In this document: piece after piece, positions 44,401 through 54,500 of the stretch | Layout of the letters: each line of letters begins with the position of its first letter | How positions within the stretch are numbered: position 1 is the stretch's first letter | Assembly: GCF_023856365.1 (NCBI RefSeq) | Contig: NC_064536.1 | Span: 40,369,276 to 40,433,275, forward strand | DNA length: 64,000 nucleotides | Reading direction: 5' to 3' | Source of the DNA: Brienomyrus brachyistius | Taxonomy: Eukaryota; Chordata; Actinopteri; Osteoglossiformes; Mormyridae | Program-made: the position numbers and the translations under genes | Notes under the pieces: model-generated | Databases searched by the model: none | What the model was told of the DNA's origin: nothing | What the model saw: the letters and a program-made list of their open reading frames with translations, nothing else

Positions 44401-45654
44401 AATCCTTTCTCCTGTTTCCACTGCTCTCCTTTTCTCTGCACATGATGAAGAAGGAGGGGATAATGAAAAACTGAGGTAAGCATTCAGCAGCATTTACAGT
44501 AGTGTGGGGGTCCTGCTAGCAGCATTTACCTGATCACACAGTGATGGGAAACTGTCATTTTAATTTTAAGAAAAAAAGATATTGTTTTTTATTTCATTTT
44601 CTTAATAATGAACTTGAGATCCCATCCCATCCAGGGTGAGCCCTTGCCTTGTGCCCTGTGCTGCTGGGGAACGACTGCAGGCCTGTTTTTACAAAATAGT
44701 GTAACATGTTGTGTGATAATCTCTAGCTATTTTCATGCTCTTTGTTAATGTCTCCTGTTCCTCACATGTATCCTGTGTAATAGTACAGATGTGGCTGTAC
44801 CGTGTTTCTATAAAGCATGTAAGGCTTTACTGTTCACATCCACCCTCTTATTCAGCTCTTTGGTCCAGCTGGCTCTGTATGTAGGACTGAGCTTATTGGT
44901 GCTGCTGTTGGTCATCATCATCACATGGAAAGTGCGGGACAAATACAGTGAGTGGCAACTTCATGCTTTTATCCTTTTCCAAAGATTGCTTGACAGGGAC
45001 ACAGACAGCAGCATTCTGACACACAGGTCTATGCAGTGAAATTAAAACATAGAACGTGGTCACAACCCTTTGGAAAAGGAATAACAGTGCAGAGCTAAAA
45101 TCCACTATAGTACAAGCAGGACATCAGAGGACAGCAGCCCTGAAGGAGCCTTTCTAACCCGAACCCTTTCCTCCATGATCCTGCAGACTTTCCTCTGACC
45201 CCCTGAGTCTGTGTCCACCCAGCTGAGCTTATAAAAACCTCCCTGAATTAGTTATTCTAACCAGGGCCGGCTGGGATTCACTGATTGGTTACCAGCAAGC
45301 TCAGACTGGTAATCAGTTGTCATAGAAATAAGAAAACTATTGCCCCTATTCAGTAGATAGTTTTACTCATTAATTAGACTTGATAATATTTTCAGATGTA
45401 TGTACATGCTGATTAAAAGTGAATGTGTTTGTTACAAAGCAAGTCATCTGTGTCGGTTAAGGACAGAGACAATGGTGTCAGCAGAATAATTTTCTATTTT
45501 TTTCCTCATTTCTTTCCTTGTAGAGAAAAATGTGGCTGGGGGCCAAAATCTAGGAAGGACAGTAAGTTCATGTTTCATATGGGAAGAAATTCTGTCATGC
45601 TCCGATCATGCCGATCCTCTTGTGTGCCAAGCCCCCTCACCTACCTCAAGTTGA
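38455..45654 (+). CDS. C2: CD300/pIgR-like membrane receptor gene, best intact candidate
   Basis: Exons are the leader 38455-38500, D1 40598-40918, D2 41259-41549, a 25-nt exon 44451-44475, TM-a 44856-44947, and tail 45524 onward. All phases agree. If the last exon runs on to TGA at 45652-45654, the product is 301 residues: signal peptide, two V domains, one TM (LALYVGLSLLVLLLVIII) and a short basic tail. If instead the donor at 45562 is used, further exons would be needed, but retroelement sequence begins at about 45597. No ITIM is visible. D1 and D2 have each gained a cysteine. A 1.6-kb LTR element sits in the D2-linker intron. The family assignment rests on the paired disulfide pattern and on VFTVTINNL and YWC motifs. 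Confidence 0.65.
38672..39315. mobile_element. Tigger/pogo-like element (copy 2, cassette C)
   Basis: Equivalent of 13606-14249. The right end is altered to TTTCCCCTG. Confidence 0.65.
39905..40160 (+). repeat. Diverged SINE/LINE-tail repeat
   Basis: Paralog of 3955-4215 in the cassette C intron. Copy 1 lost it with the D1 deletion. Confidence 0.65.
40598..40918 (+). CDS. C2 D1 V-domain exon
   Basis: 321 nt, phase 1-1, with acceptor CCCTGCAG and donor GTAAGA. It has GGSVTIPCFCDDRYKTHVKY, WCRG, SSCTP and SDRYWCGVK. The Cys after the core Cys (FCDD where the paralogs have FYGD or LYGD) is unpaired on the family pattern. Confidence 0.85.
41259..41549 (+). CDS. C2 D2 V-domain exon
   Basis: 291 nt, phase 1-1. 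It has SVSVQCYYG, MWCKIGGCCASE and DTGWYWCAAG. The doubled Cys (GGCC where the paralogs have GGSC) is private to this exon. Confidence 0.85.
41728..42038 (+). repeat. SINE, second subfamily (copy 2)
   Basis: Equivalent of 15001-15315. The segmental duplication ends just after it. Confidence 0.7.
42152..43713 (+). mobile_element. Small LTR retrotransposon-like element without PBS
   Basis: The 5' LTR is 42152-42400 (TGTCATGACC to GATCGTGACA). The 3' LTR is 43616-43713, with the same ends but an internal loss of about 150 bp. It is preceded by a G-run that can serve as a polypurine tract. The flanks AATAC and GATAC are a 4/5 match for a 5-bp target duplication, as seen perfectly at the solo LTRs. 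The interior is GC-rich with one long ORF and no RT. No tRNA primer site follows the 5' LTR. Confidence 0.75.
42403..43179 (+). CDS. Proline-rich ORF of the small LTR element
   Basis: The ATG lies two bases after the 5' LTR. The product starts MTDRKKRRKQRRRK (strongly basic), passes through an acidic DDDEEDE stretch, and becomes a Pro/Gln/Ala-rich repeat region (QQPAAPGQAP units). I do not recognise the family. The basic start could bind nucleic acid, as a gag-like protein would, but no CCHC knuckle is visible. The ORF can be read further upstream through the LTR to 42340; I prefer the internal ATG because the upstream part lies in the repeat. Confidence 0.5.
   Translation: MTDRKKRRKQRRRKHLEELISLGACSLANPWPLAEGEREELVLGSDPEPLYLGAYSLARLWAPSDDDEEDEPFTFPVLEPIPPEQLPPLDRYSYRPERLANWGGFRAVRDSIPRVPRVPKRIAPVSPSQDLPVLPALSAQLPPLQPAQPEQPSPLSATSAQLPPPAACQSEQPPLPADPDPVQPPLPAETTPTPTPKAPSLPLLQPAALGQAPPLQQPAAPGQAPPLQQPAAPGQAPLPLPALVTLPPVTPLSSPRHP
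43714..44228. other. Intronic stretch with a 16-C run, no gene seen
   Basis: No gene or repeat is recognised. A run of 16 C lies at 44119-44134. From about 44229 the text matches 29750-29990, the intron before the 25-nt exon of A2. Confidence 0.5.
44451..44475 (+). CDS. C2 25-nt linker exon
   Basis: It is identical to the A2 exon at 29966-29990, including the NAGNAG acceptor. It shifts the phase from 1 to 2. Confidence 0.55.
44856..44947 (+). CDS. C2 TM-a exon
   Basis: From acceptor TTATTCAG, reading in phase 2, it gives SLVQ, the TM LALYVGLSLLVLLLVIII, then TWKVRDKY, and ends at donor GTGAGT. TTA stands where both A copies have TGA, so only this copy is open. Confidence 0.7.
45524..45654 (+). 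CDS. C2 tail exon, possibly extended into repeat
   Basis: The acceptor CCTTGTAG gives KKNVAGGQNLGRT, in frame with the TM exon. A donor-like GTAAGT follows at 45562. Reading through it, the frame stays open to TGA at 45652, the last part inside a retroelement-derived repeat. Either form lacks tyrosine motifs. Confidence 0.45.
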
Positions 45655-45900
45655 ATCCTCGTGTTATCAGCTGCTCTGTCCTGTGTATTTAAGTCCGCCT
45701 CAGAGTATGTTTCCCCATTCAGCGTATTTACGAACCCACAAATGCTACCCAGGGTCATTAACATCTTAATGTTACTGGTGGTCCTTGAGTTCCCGATGGT
45801 GTCATCCCCTAATAAATCCCTTGTTTTCCCGATCGTGGCATATATGGTTGCCCGTGTCTTGTATGCACCCTGTACGACCCTCGCATGTCTTTAGCATCAT
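45597..45900 (+). repeat. LTR-like repeat with a Gypsy pol patch
   Basis: It starts TGTCATGCTCCGATCATGCC and carries CCTAATAAATCCCTTG, as its relative at 46716-46940 does (CCTATTAAATCCC). About 38 bp at 45717-45754 closely match the Gypsy pol text at 47530. The right end is uncertain. Confidence 0.5.
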
Positions 45901-46042
45901 GTAAATTACTCACTTTTATGTACACGCACAAAAAACACATCACGTCTGGGGAATATTAAGGGGACAGTATATGGGATGAGGAGAGCAATTTTTTTGGAAA
46001 AAATAAATGAACAGCTTCGGTCTTCCTTAAAACGCGACATTT

Positions 46043-46052
46043 TGGCGACGAG
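46043..46052 (+). promoter_or_regulatory. Primer binding site, tRNA-Ser type
   Basis: TGGCGACGAG begins three bases after the 5' LTR. It complements the 3' end of vertebrate tRNA-Ser including CCA (ending CTCGTCGCCA). Confidence 0.65.
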
Positions 46053-46079
46053 AATAGAGCTTGCACTTCCACCACCTTC

Positions 46080-46590
46080 ACCTTCTCTTGCACTTCCCGG
46101 CGAACTTCCTGTCCCTTGGACTCGCTGGCTGGAATCATTCCAGACATACTCGGATGTCCTGGGACAGCATGAAGAAAGCCATACTTATTCACTGCTTAGG
46201 CACGGAAGGACGGCAGATCTTTCGGACGCTCGGACCTGCGGAGATGTATGAAGACGCTGTTTTGCTCCTGGGTTCTCACTTCGCAGCTCCACAAAGTGTC
46301 ATCCTGTGGCAGATTCTTTTTCGCCGAAGGCGACAGCAGCCGGGTGAGTCCGTACATCATTACGTGGCTAATCTGCGTGGTTTAGCCAGTCTTTGTAAAT
46401 TTGGTGGCATGCAGGATGAATTCATTCGTGGTCAGCTGGCTGAACACTCTAACCACCCTAAAATTAGAGAGCGACTGTTGATGGCAGCACATGACCTCGC
46501 TAGCGCTATACAAGTCGCATTTCAAATTGAAACAGCAGCGGAGTTTACGTCTAAATTACCTTACCCCGCTGTCACCTCGCTCCCTGCACA
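46080..46590 (+). pseudogene. Gypsy gag, frameshifted
   Basis: The start reads PWTRWLESFQTYSDVLGQ in one frame, then continues in another near 46165 (HCLGTEGRQIFRTL, RRRQQPGESVHHYVANLRGL, then HPKIRERLL). This is the usual capsid-like gag of fish Gypsy elements. The following CGNC zinc-knuckle start (about 46676-46710) is cut by a repeat insertion. Confidence 0.75.
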
Positions 46591-46715
46591 ATAAGTATCT
46601 GCATCACAGCCACCTTCGTCAGGACTATCTGAAGTTGGTTCAGACGTGCATTATACACCACGAAAGCAACAACGATGACGCTGTGGGAATTGTGGCTCAT
46701 TCTCCAATGTGTCGA

Positions 46716-46940
46716 CCCGCCCGTCCGATCCTCCTGGATGCCGTGGAATCCCTGTGTTTACCAGCTGTTTCGAAGTGTCTTCATTAGTTTTGTGTATTTA
46801 TGTCCAGGTCAGAGAATGTTTCCCTAGTTCTGTCATTGTATTGTTATGGTGATTTTTGTTCCGTATGCCGATCCGGCTCCCTATTAAATCCCTTTTTGTC
46901 CTTCGCCTGTTTTCCCAGTCCAAGCTTACCATATCATGAC
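46716..46940 (+). mobile_element. LTR-like insertion inside the Gypsy zinc knuckle
   Basis: Unrelated to the surrounding gag-pol, it carries TGTCGACCCGCCCGTCCGAT at the start and CCTATTAAATCCC near the end. It resembles the repeat at 45597. Gypsy pol text resumes after it. Confidence 0.5.
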
Positions 46941-47029
46941 GCCGTGTTACTGGGGCCGGCTGTCTCTCTACATTTAATCACCAATCCCCACTCTTCCCAT
47001 CTATAACTTCAGTACTTCAGCTCCCATGT

Positions 47030-47990
47030 TGAGTCCCCTGGCCCTTCATGATGGTGTTACTGCTGAGCTGCGCCACCTGCTGGAGGCAGACATTATTGAG
47101 CTAGTTGATGCTTCTCAGTGGATCTCAAATCTGGTGATAGCTAAGTAGAAATGCAGGAGTTTGTGTCGACCTCCGGGCTGTAAACAAGGCCGTCGTCCCT
47201 GACAAGTACCCCCTCCCTTCCATAGTAGAACTCACTTCCCACTTTCATGGCTCGATGGTCTTCACAAAACTGGGCCTTCGTCGGAGCTATCTGCAGATCC
47301 CTCTCCAGCCTGACAGCCAGAATCTCACGGCTTTTGTGACACATGCTGGAGTGTTTCAGTGCACATGGGTCTCATTTGGGCTTAGCTCTGCCCCCAGCTG
47401 CTTCCAGAAGATTATGACTACCATCTTCACTGGCATACCTGGGGTGATTATCTACCTCGATGACATCATGGTCCATGGATTCTGCCTCACGGCTGAGGGC
47501 CTCATTCCACTTCAACCTAATATTGAGGCCATTCAGCGTATTTCTGGACCCACGAATGCTAACCAGGTTGTCTCTTTCCTGGGCATGACAGCTTATTACC
47601 TGTGTTTTTTGCCTCACTACTCTGCTACCACAGCTCCATTACATCAGCTGCTGCAGAAAGATGCATTTGGATGCCAGCCTGCTTTGAGGCTTTCCAGCTC
47701 CGGAAGTCCCATCTCACATCACCTCCTATTCTGGCAAACTTTTCCCTCTCCTGCCCCACCTCTGTCACCTGTGATGCCTCAGCTGTGGCAGTTGGAGCTG
47801 TACTGTCACAGCTGCAGGATGGAGTGGACTGGCCCATTGGCTCTGCCTCCCGTGCTCTCACCCCCACCGAACGAAAATATTCCGTGGGCGAACGTGAGGC
47901 TCTAGCCTGTGTCTGGGCCTGTGAGCGGTGGCACATGTATCTTTATGGCAGGGCATTTACACTGCGCACTGACCACTAGGCCCTGACAGC
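47030..47990 (+). pseudogene. Gypsy pol: reverse transcriptase and RNase H
   Basis: RT blocks are LEADIIELVDASQWIS, DLRAVNKAVV (frame shifted), AFVTHAGVFQCTWVSFGLSS, and YLDDI with the catalytic Asp pair near 47455. About 45 residues between YLDD and the connection domain are missing. RNase H then reads VTCDASAVAVGAVLSQ, YSVGEREALACVWA and LRTDH, so the acidic residues are present. TAG replaces the next codon. Confidence 0.85.
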
Positions 47991-48209
47991 CTTGCTTGCA
48001 ACAGCTAGTACAGGATGCAAACCACAATGACCGGTGGTCTGAGCAACTGCAGCAGTACAATATCATCCTGTTTTACCCCAGGTTGTGATAACGTTGTGGC
48101 AGACCTGCTGTCCCGCTACACCCAGTATCCTGCAGCACCTGACTCCATCTCTCAGGAACCAGACCTCAGCCAGATGATGCACACACCACTGAAGGCAGCT
48201 GTCTCCTTT

Positions 48210-48940
48210 GATGAACTCCGGCTGGCCTCAGAACCAGACCCAGTCCTTCCTCAGCTTCGTACATACATTCGCACAGGCTGGCCGACTGAAGTCTCTGCTG
48301 AGGTGACCCCTTACCACAGGGTCAGGGATGAGCTTTCATGTTGGAATGAGCACTGCGTAGCTCGTGGAGCTGTCACAGTGGTGCCAAGCAGCCTTCAGGC
48401 CCGTGTTCTTAGCATGGCACATGAAGGCCATTTGGGCATTGTACATGTCAAACCACGTTGTAGGGACCTAGTGTGGTGGCCCGGCATTGATAGGGACATA
48501 GAAAATCTAGTTAGGGATTGTGCAGCCTGCCTTATGAGCAGGAAAATGGGCCAACCTGCACCACCCCCTCTGCAGCCTCCGGTTTGGCCCATCCTTGGGA
48601 ACATCTCCAACTGGATATCTGTGGGGAACTACATGGAGTTCCACAACAGCAGCGGTTCCTCCTTGTGGTGTATGATCTCCACTCTAAGTGGCCTGAGGTG
48701 GTCTCCACTGGCACTGTCACGGCACGGGTACTCACTGACTTTTTAGACGCCCTCTTTGCTCGATGGGAAGTTCCTCTGGCTATTACTATGGATAATGGGC
48801 CCCAATTTGTGTCTGCTGAGTTCGAAGCCTTTCTGACGGATCCAGGCATCCGTCACATCTGCACAGCTTCATATCACCCCCAGGCCGATGGCGGAGCGGA
48901 GCGTCTCAATCAGACCCTTAAGTATGGCATCTGAGCCCAC
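48210..48940 (+). pseudogene. Gypsy integrase, frameshifted
   Basis: It has the zinc-binding part (HEGHLGIV, WWPGIDRDIENLV, then a C-x2-C region), a frame change near 48520, and the catalytic core: LQLDICG, ITMDNGPQF and GGAERLNQTLK, supplying the D, D and E. The frame stops at 48934. The C-terminal GPATFSLSDGSRWHAGRLRK (from about 49274) is in another frame. Confidence 0.85.
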
Positions 48941-49907
48941 TTAGCTGAAGGTTACCCCTTTCAGCGGTGCTCCTTCACACACTGCTCCATTACAGGGCCA
49001 CCAAGCACAGCACAACAGGCTGCTCACCAGCGTCACTTATGTTGGGCTGCGAACTGCAGCTTCCACTGGATCGACTCAAGGCCAGTGGCCCCTCTCCCTA
49101 CATGCTGCCACAGGGTGTCCGCCCAGCAGCACAAGATGAAGCTGCGGTTTGATCGGTCTTGGGGGACGAGGAACCCCACTATTGCCGTTTTGGATTAGGT
49201 CAGAATCCGCCGCGCTCATCGTGACCACAAGCTGGTCTCATTCTGGTCCCCTCCTATTCAGGTGGCGGGGAAGCTAGGGCCAGCTACCTTTTCTCTTTCT
49301 GATGGGTCTCGATGGCACGCTGGCCGCCTCCGCAAGGTGGCAGCTCCGGAATTGGCCAGCCCTCATGTTCATGCTGGCTCCCCTTCATCAGAAGGTGATT
49401 GGAACTTACCTATGGAACGAGGTGTGCTCACATCTGAACCCATAGTGCAGCACACTCAATGCCCAGCCGCACATCCATTCGAGTCTACATTGGAGTCCCC
49501 TCGAAGATCAGCTCGCATCCAGTCTCGCCCAGGTTACCCAAGGAACTTTGACTGAATTCTGATATGTTGACCTTGCACCTGGCTCTCTGTGCAGTTCATT
49601 TAATGTGCTGGGTACGCTAAGTACTATTGTGCTTTTCCATGCCAAATTGTGTTAATATATTGTTTATCTGAAACATTTTAGGGCATCCCAAACAACTGGG
49701 TGAGTGCAGTTTGCCGAATTATCATGATTGATTTTGTTTTCTGGGGGGGGGGGGGGAGTAGAGGTTATGTACTCGCACAAGAAATACGTTACGTTTGGGG
49801 AATATTAAGGGGACAGTGCGCAGGAAGAGGAGAGCAGGTTTTTTGGGAAAAAATGACTGAACAGCTTCGGTTTACAACCTGTCTCGTGTCTTCCTTAAAA
49901 CGCGACA

Positions 49908-50083
49908 CCCACCGTTTGCGTACCTGACGGTCCAGCGTCTGACCTTCCTGTGTTTTCATACTGTGTTAGGTCTGGTGCTTGTTGGGTGCTTCTTATTTTC
50001 CTGCTAAAGACTGCAAATAAAGAGCGTGTTCTACCCCGACAAGCAAGTCTTTTTGTTCTTTGCTGCTCTCTCAATGTCTTGGT
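49908..50083 (+). other. LTR-like link between Gypsy and minisatellite
   Basis: It holds AATAAAGAGCG (a polyadenylation-type signal), a T-rich stretch and GGTCTCCCCTTG, which leads into the first minisatellite unit. It may be the R-U5 end of another LTR from which the minisatellite grew (inference). Confidence 0.35.
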
Positions 50084-50622
50084 CTGCTTGGTGGTCTCCC
50101 CTTGTTATTCAGTACCGGGTGTCGTACTCCCCTTGTTATTCAGTACCGGGTGTCGTACTCCCCTTGTTATTCAGTACCGGGTGTCGATTCTCCCCTTGTT
50201 ATTCAGTACCGGGTGTCGTACTCCCCTTGTTATTCAGTACCGGGTGTCGATTCTCCCCTTGTTATTCAGTACCGGGTGTCGTACTCCCCTTGTTATTCAG
50301 TACCGGGTGTCGGATCTCCCCTTGTTATTCAGTACCGGGTGTCGTACTCCCCTTGTTATTCAGTACCGGGTGTCGGTTCTCCACTTGTTATTCAGTACCG
50401 GGTGTCGTACTCCCCTTGTTATTCAGTACCGGGTGTCGATTCTCCCCTTGTTATTCAGTACCGGGTGTCGATTCTCCCCTTGTTATTCAGTACCGGGTGT
50501 CGTACTCCCCTTGTTATTCAGTACCGGGTGTCGTACTCCCCTTGTTATTCAGTACCGGGTGTCGATTCTCCCCTTGTTATTCAGTACCGGGTGTCGTACT
50601 CCCCTTGTTATTCAGTACTGGG
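50084..50622. repeat. 31/32-bp minisatellite, 17 copies
   Basis: CTTGTTATTCAGTACCGGGT recurs 17 times. Units end GTCGTA (31 bp) or GTCGATT, GTCGGAT or GTCGGTT (32 bp), often alternating. The unit has no stop in any plus-strand frame, so all three frames stay open for about 200 codons. These are not genes. Confidence 0.95.
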
Positions 50623-51553
50623 TCTGGCTACAGATGGCAGGAGAGGATGACAAATTGTTGGATGCTTTAGACTACGCTTTCTGCAATGTTTGAGGCCTCA
50701 GCTTGCGGGACACGGCTCAGACCACGGCTTCCTAGCTCATCGGTCATGGCTCAGCTCGCTGCCTCCTAGCTCACAGGACGCGGCTCAGCTTGGGGCATCC
50801 CAGCTTGCGGAACGCGGCTCAGCTCGTGGCCTCTCAGCTCACGGCTTCCTAGCTCGTGACACGCAGCTCAGCCTGCGGCCTCCTCGCTCGCGCCATGCGG
50901 CTCAGCTCAGAGCCTCATTGCTCGCGCCACGCGGCTCAGCTCGTGGTCTTCCAGCTCATGCCACGCAGCACTGTTCACAGCCTCCTACCTCACGCCTTCC
51001 TCGAGTGATCTGATGCCGGAAAAAATTGCCCTCCAGAGATTGTATTATTTTATTTTAGCTGGGTTTCTAGGCACAAAATTCTCTAAATATCGCTTTCTTA
51101 AAAAGGAGTCCGAGGAGTCTTTTATTTCGAGAAAATATTTAGTAGTGTCCGATATTGACTGGGTCTGGCTACAGATGGCAGGAGAGGATGACAAATTGTT
51201 GGATGCTTTAGACTACGATTTCAGCAATGTTTGAGGCCTCAGCTTGCGGGACACGGCTCAGACCACGGCTTCCTAGCTGATCGGTCATGGCTCAGCTCGC
51301 TGCCTCCTAGCTCACAGGACGCGGCTCAGCTTGGGGCATCCCAGCTTGCGGAACGCGGCTCAGCTCGTGGCCTCTCAGCTCACGGCTTCCTAGCTCGCGA
51401 CACGCAGCTCAGCCTGCGGCCTCCTCGCTCGCGCCACGTGGCTCAGCTCAGAGCCTCATTGCTCACGCCACGCGGCTCAGCTCGTGGTCTTCCAGCTCAT
51501 GCCACGCAGCTCTGTTCACAGCCTCCTACCTCACGCCTTCCTCGAGTGATCTG

Positions 51554-54500
51554 ATGGCGGAAAAAATTGCCCTCCAGAGATTGTATTATTTTATTTTAGC
51601 TGGGTTTCTCGGAACAAAATTCTCTAAATATCGCTTTCTTAAAAAGGAGTCCGAGGAGTCTTTTATTTCGAGAAAATATTTAGTAGTGTCCGATATTGAC
51701 TGGGTCTGGCTACAGATGGCAGGAGAGGATGACAAATTGTTGGATGCTTTAGACTACGATTTCAGCAATGTTTGAGGCCTCTTAGCTTGCGGGACACGGC
51801 TCAGACCACGGCTTCCTAGCTCATCGGTCATGGCTCAGCTCGCTGCCTCCTAGCTCACAGGACGCGGCTCAGCTTGGGGCATCCCAGCTTGCGGAACGCG
51901 GCTCAGCTCGTGGCCTCTCAGCTCACGGCTTCCTAGCTCGCGACACGCAGCTCAGCCTGCGGCCTCCTCGCTCGCGCCACGCGGCTCAGCTCAGAGCCTC
52001 ATTGCTCACGCCACGCGGCTCAGCTCGTGGTCTTCCAGCTCATGCCACGCAGCTCTGTTCACAGCCTCCTATCTCACGCCTTCCTCGAGTGATCTGATGG
52101 CGGAAAAAATTGCCCTCCAGAGATTGTATTATTTTATTTTAGCTGGGTTTCTCGGAACAAAATTCTCTAAATATCGCTTTCTTAAAAAGGAGTCCGAGGA
52201 GTCTTTTATTTCGAGAAAATATTTAGTAGTGTCCGATATTGACTGGGTCTGGCTACAGATGGCAGGAGAGGATGACAAATTGTTGGATGCTTTAGACTAC
52301 GATTTCAGCAATGTTTGAGGCCTCTTAGCTTGCGGGACACGGCTCAGACCACGGCTTCCTAGCTCATCGGTCATGGCTCAGCTCGCTGCCTCCTAGCTCA
52401 CAGGACGCGGCTCAGCTTGGGGCATCCCAGCTTGCGGAACGCGGCTCAGCTCGTGGCCTCTCAGCTCACGGCTTCCTAGCTCGCGACACGCAGCTCAGCC
52501 TGCGGCCTCCTCGCTCGCGCCACGCGGCTCAGCTCAGAGCCTCATTGCTCACGCCACGCGGCTCAGCTCGTGGTCTTCCAGCTCATGCCACGCAGCTCTG
52601 TTCACAGCCTCCTATCTCACGCCTTCCTCGAGTGATCTGATGGCGGAAAAAATTGCCCTCCAGAGATTGCATTATTTTATTTTAGCTGGGTTTCTCGGAA
52701 CAAAATTCTCTAAATATCGCTTTCTTAAAAAGGAGTCCGAGGAGTCTTTTATTTCGAGAAAATATTTATTAGTGTCCGATATTGACTGGGTCTGGCTACA
52801 GATGGCAGGAGAGGATGACAAATTGTTGGATGCTTTAGACTACGATTTCAGCAATGTTTGAGGCCTCTTAGCTTGCGGGACACGGCTCAGACCACGGCTT
52901 CCTAGCTCATCGGTCATGGCTCAGCTCGCTGCCTCCTAGCTCACAGGACGCGGCTCAGCTTGGGGCATCCCAGCTTGCGGAACGCGGCTCAGCTCGTGGC
53001 CTCTCAGCTCACGGCTTCCTAGCTCGCGACACGCAGCTCAGCCTGCGGCCTCCTCGCTCGCGCCACGCGGCTCAGCTCAGAGCCTCATTGCTCACGCCAC
53101 GCGGCTCAGCTCGTGGTCTTCCAGCTCATGCCACGCAGCTCTGTTCACAGCCTCCTACCTCACGCCTTCCTCGAGTGATCTGATGGCGGAAAAAATTGCC
53201 CTCCAGAGATTGTATTATTTTATTTTAGCTGGGTTTCTCGGAACAAAATTCTCTAAATATCGCTTTCTTAAAAAGGAGTCCGAGGAGTCTTTTATTTCGA
53301 GAAAATATTTATTAGTGTCCGATATTGACTGGGTCTGGCTACAGATGGCAGGAGAGGATGACAAATTGTTGGATGCTTTAGACTACGATTTCAGCAATGT
53401 TTGAGGCCTCAGCTTGCGGGACACGGCTCAGACCACGGCTTCCTAGCTGATCGGTCATGGCTCAGCTCGCTGCCTCCTAGCTCACAGGACGCGGCTCAGC
53501 TTGGGGCATCCCAGCTTGCGGAACGCGGCTCAGCTCGTGGCCTCTCAGCTCACGGCTTCCTAGCTCGCGACACGCAGCTCAGCCTGCGGCCTCCTCGCTC
53601 GCGCCACGTGGCTCAGCTCAGAGCCTCATTGCTCACGCCACGCGGCTCAGCTCGTGGTCTTCCAGCTCATGCCACGCAGCTCTGTTCACAGCCTCCTACC
53701 TCACGCCTTCCTCGAGTGATCTGATGGCGGAAAAAATTGCCCTCCAGAGATTGTATTATTTTATTTTAGCTGGGTTTCTCGGAACAAAATTCTCTAAATA
53801 TCGCTTTCTTAAAAAGGAGTCCGAGGAGTCTTTTATTTCGAGAAAATATTTAGTAGTGTCCGATATTGACTGGGTCTGGCTACAGATGGCAGGAGAGGAT
53901 GACAAATTGTTGGATGCTTTAGACTACGATTTCAGCAATGTTTGAGGCCTCTTAGCTTGCGGGACACGGCTCAGACCACGGCTTCCTAGCTCATCGGTCA
54001 TGGCTCAGCTCGCTGCCTCCTAGCTCACAGGACGCGGCTCAGCTTGGGGCATCCCAGCTTGCGGAACGCGGCTCAGCTCGTGGCCTCTCAGCTCACGGCT
54101 TCCTAGCTCGCGACACGCAGCTCAGCCTGCGGCCTCCTCGCTCGCGCCACGCGGCTCAGCTCAGAGCCTCATTGCTCACGCCACGCGGCTCAGCTCGTGG
54201 TCTTCCAGCTCATGCCACGCAGCTCTGTTCACAGCCTCCTATCTCACGCCTTCCTCGAGTGATCTGATGGCGGAAAAAATTGCCCTCCAGAGATTGCATT
54301 ATTTTATTTTAGCTGGGTTTCTCGGAACAAAATTCTCTAAATATCGCTTTCTTAAAAAGGAGTCCGAGGAGTCTTTTATTTCGAGAAAATATTTATGAGT
54401 GTCCGATATTGACTGGGTCTGGCTACAGATGGCAGGAGAGGATGACAAATTGTTGGATGCTTTAGACTACGATTTCAGCAATGTTTGAGGCCTCTTAGCT

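Larger units (their letters stand above)
45919..49907 (+). mobile_element. Decayed Gypsy-type LTR retrotransposon
   Basis: The LTRs are 45919-46039 and 49768-49907 (TGTAC to GCGACA); the 5' LTR lacks about 20 bp kept in the 3' LTR. The order inside is primer site, gag, part of a zinc knuckle, reverse transcriptase, RNase H, integrase, and a C-terminal tail ending RSARIQSRPGYPRNFD. A polypurine tract lies at 49742-49764. Several frameshifts, stops, an internal deletion and a nested insertion make it inactive. It lies directly 3' of the C2 tail exon. Confidence 0.9.

Noticed and set aside
50095..50622. CRISPR-like array
   Set aside because: The units are contiguous with no unique spacers, in eukaryotic DNA; it is a plain minisatellite.
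50026..50693. Three frames of about 200 or more codons
   Set aside because: They are produced by a minisatellite unit lacking stops; no domain and no conserved start.
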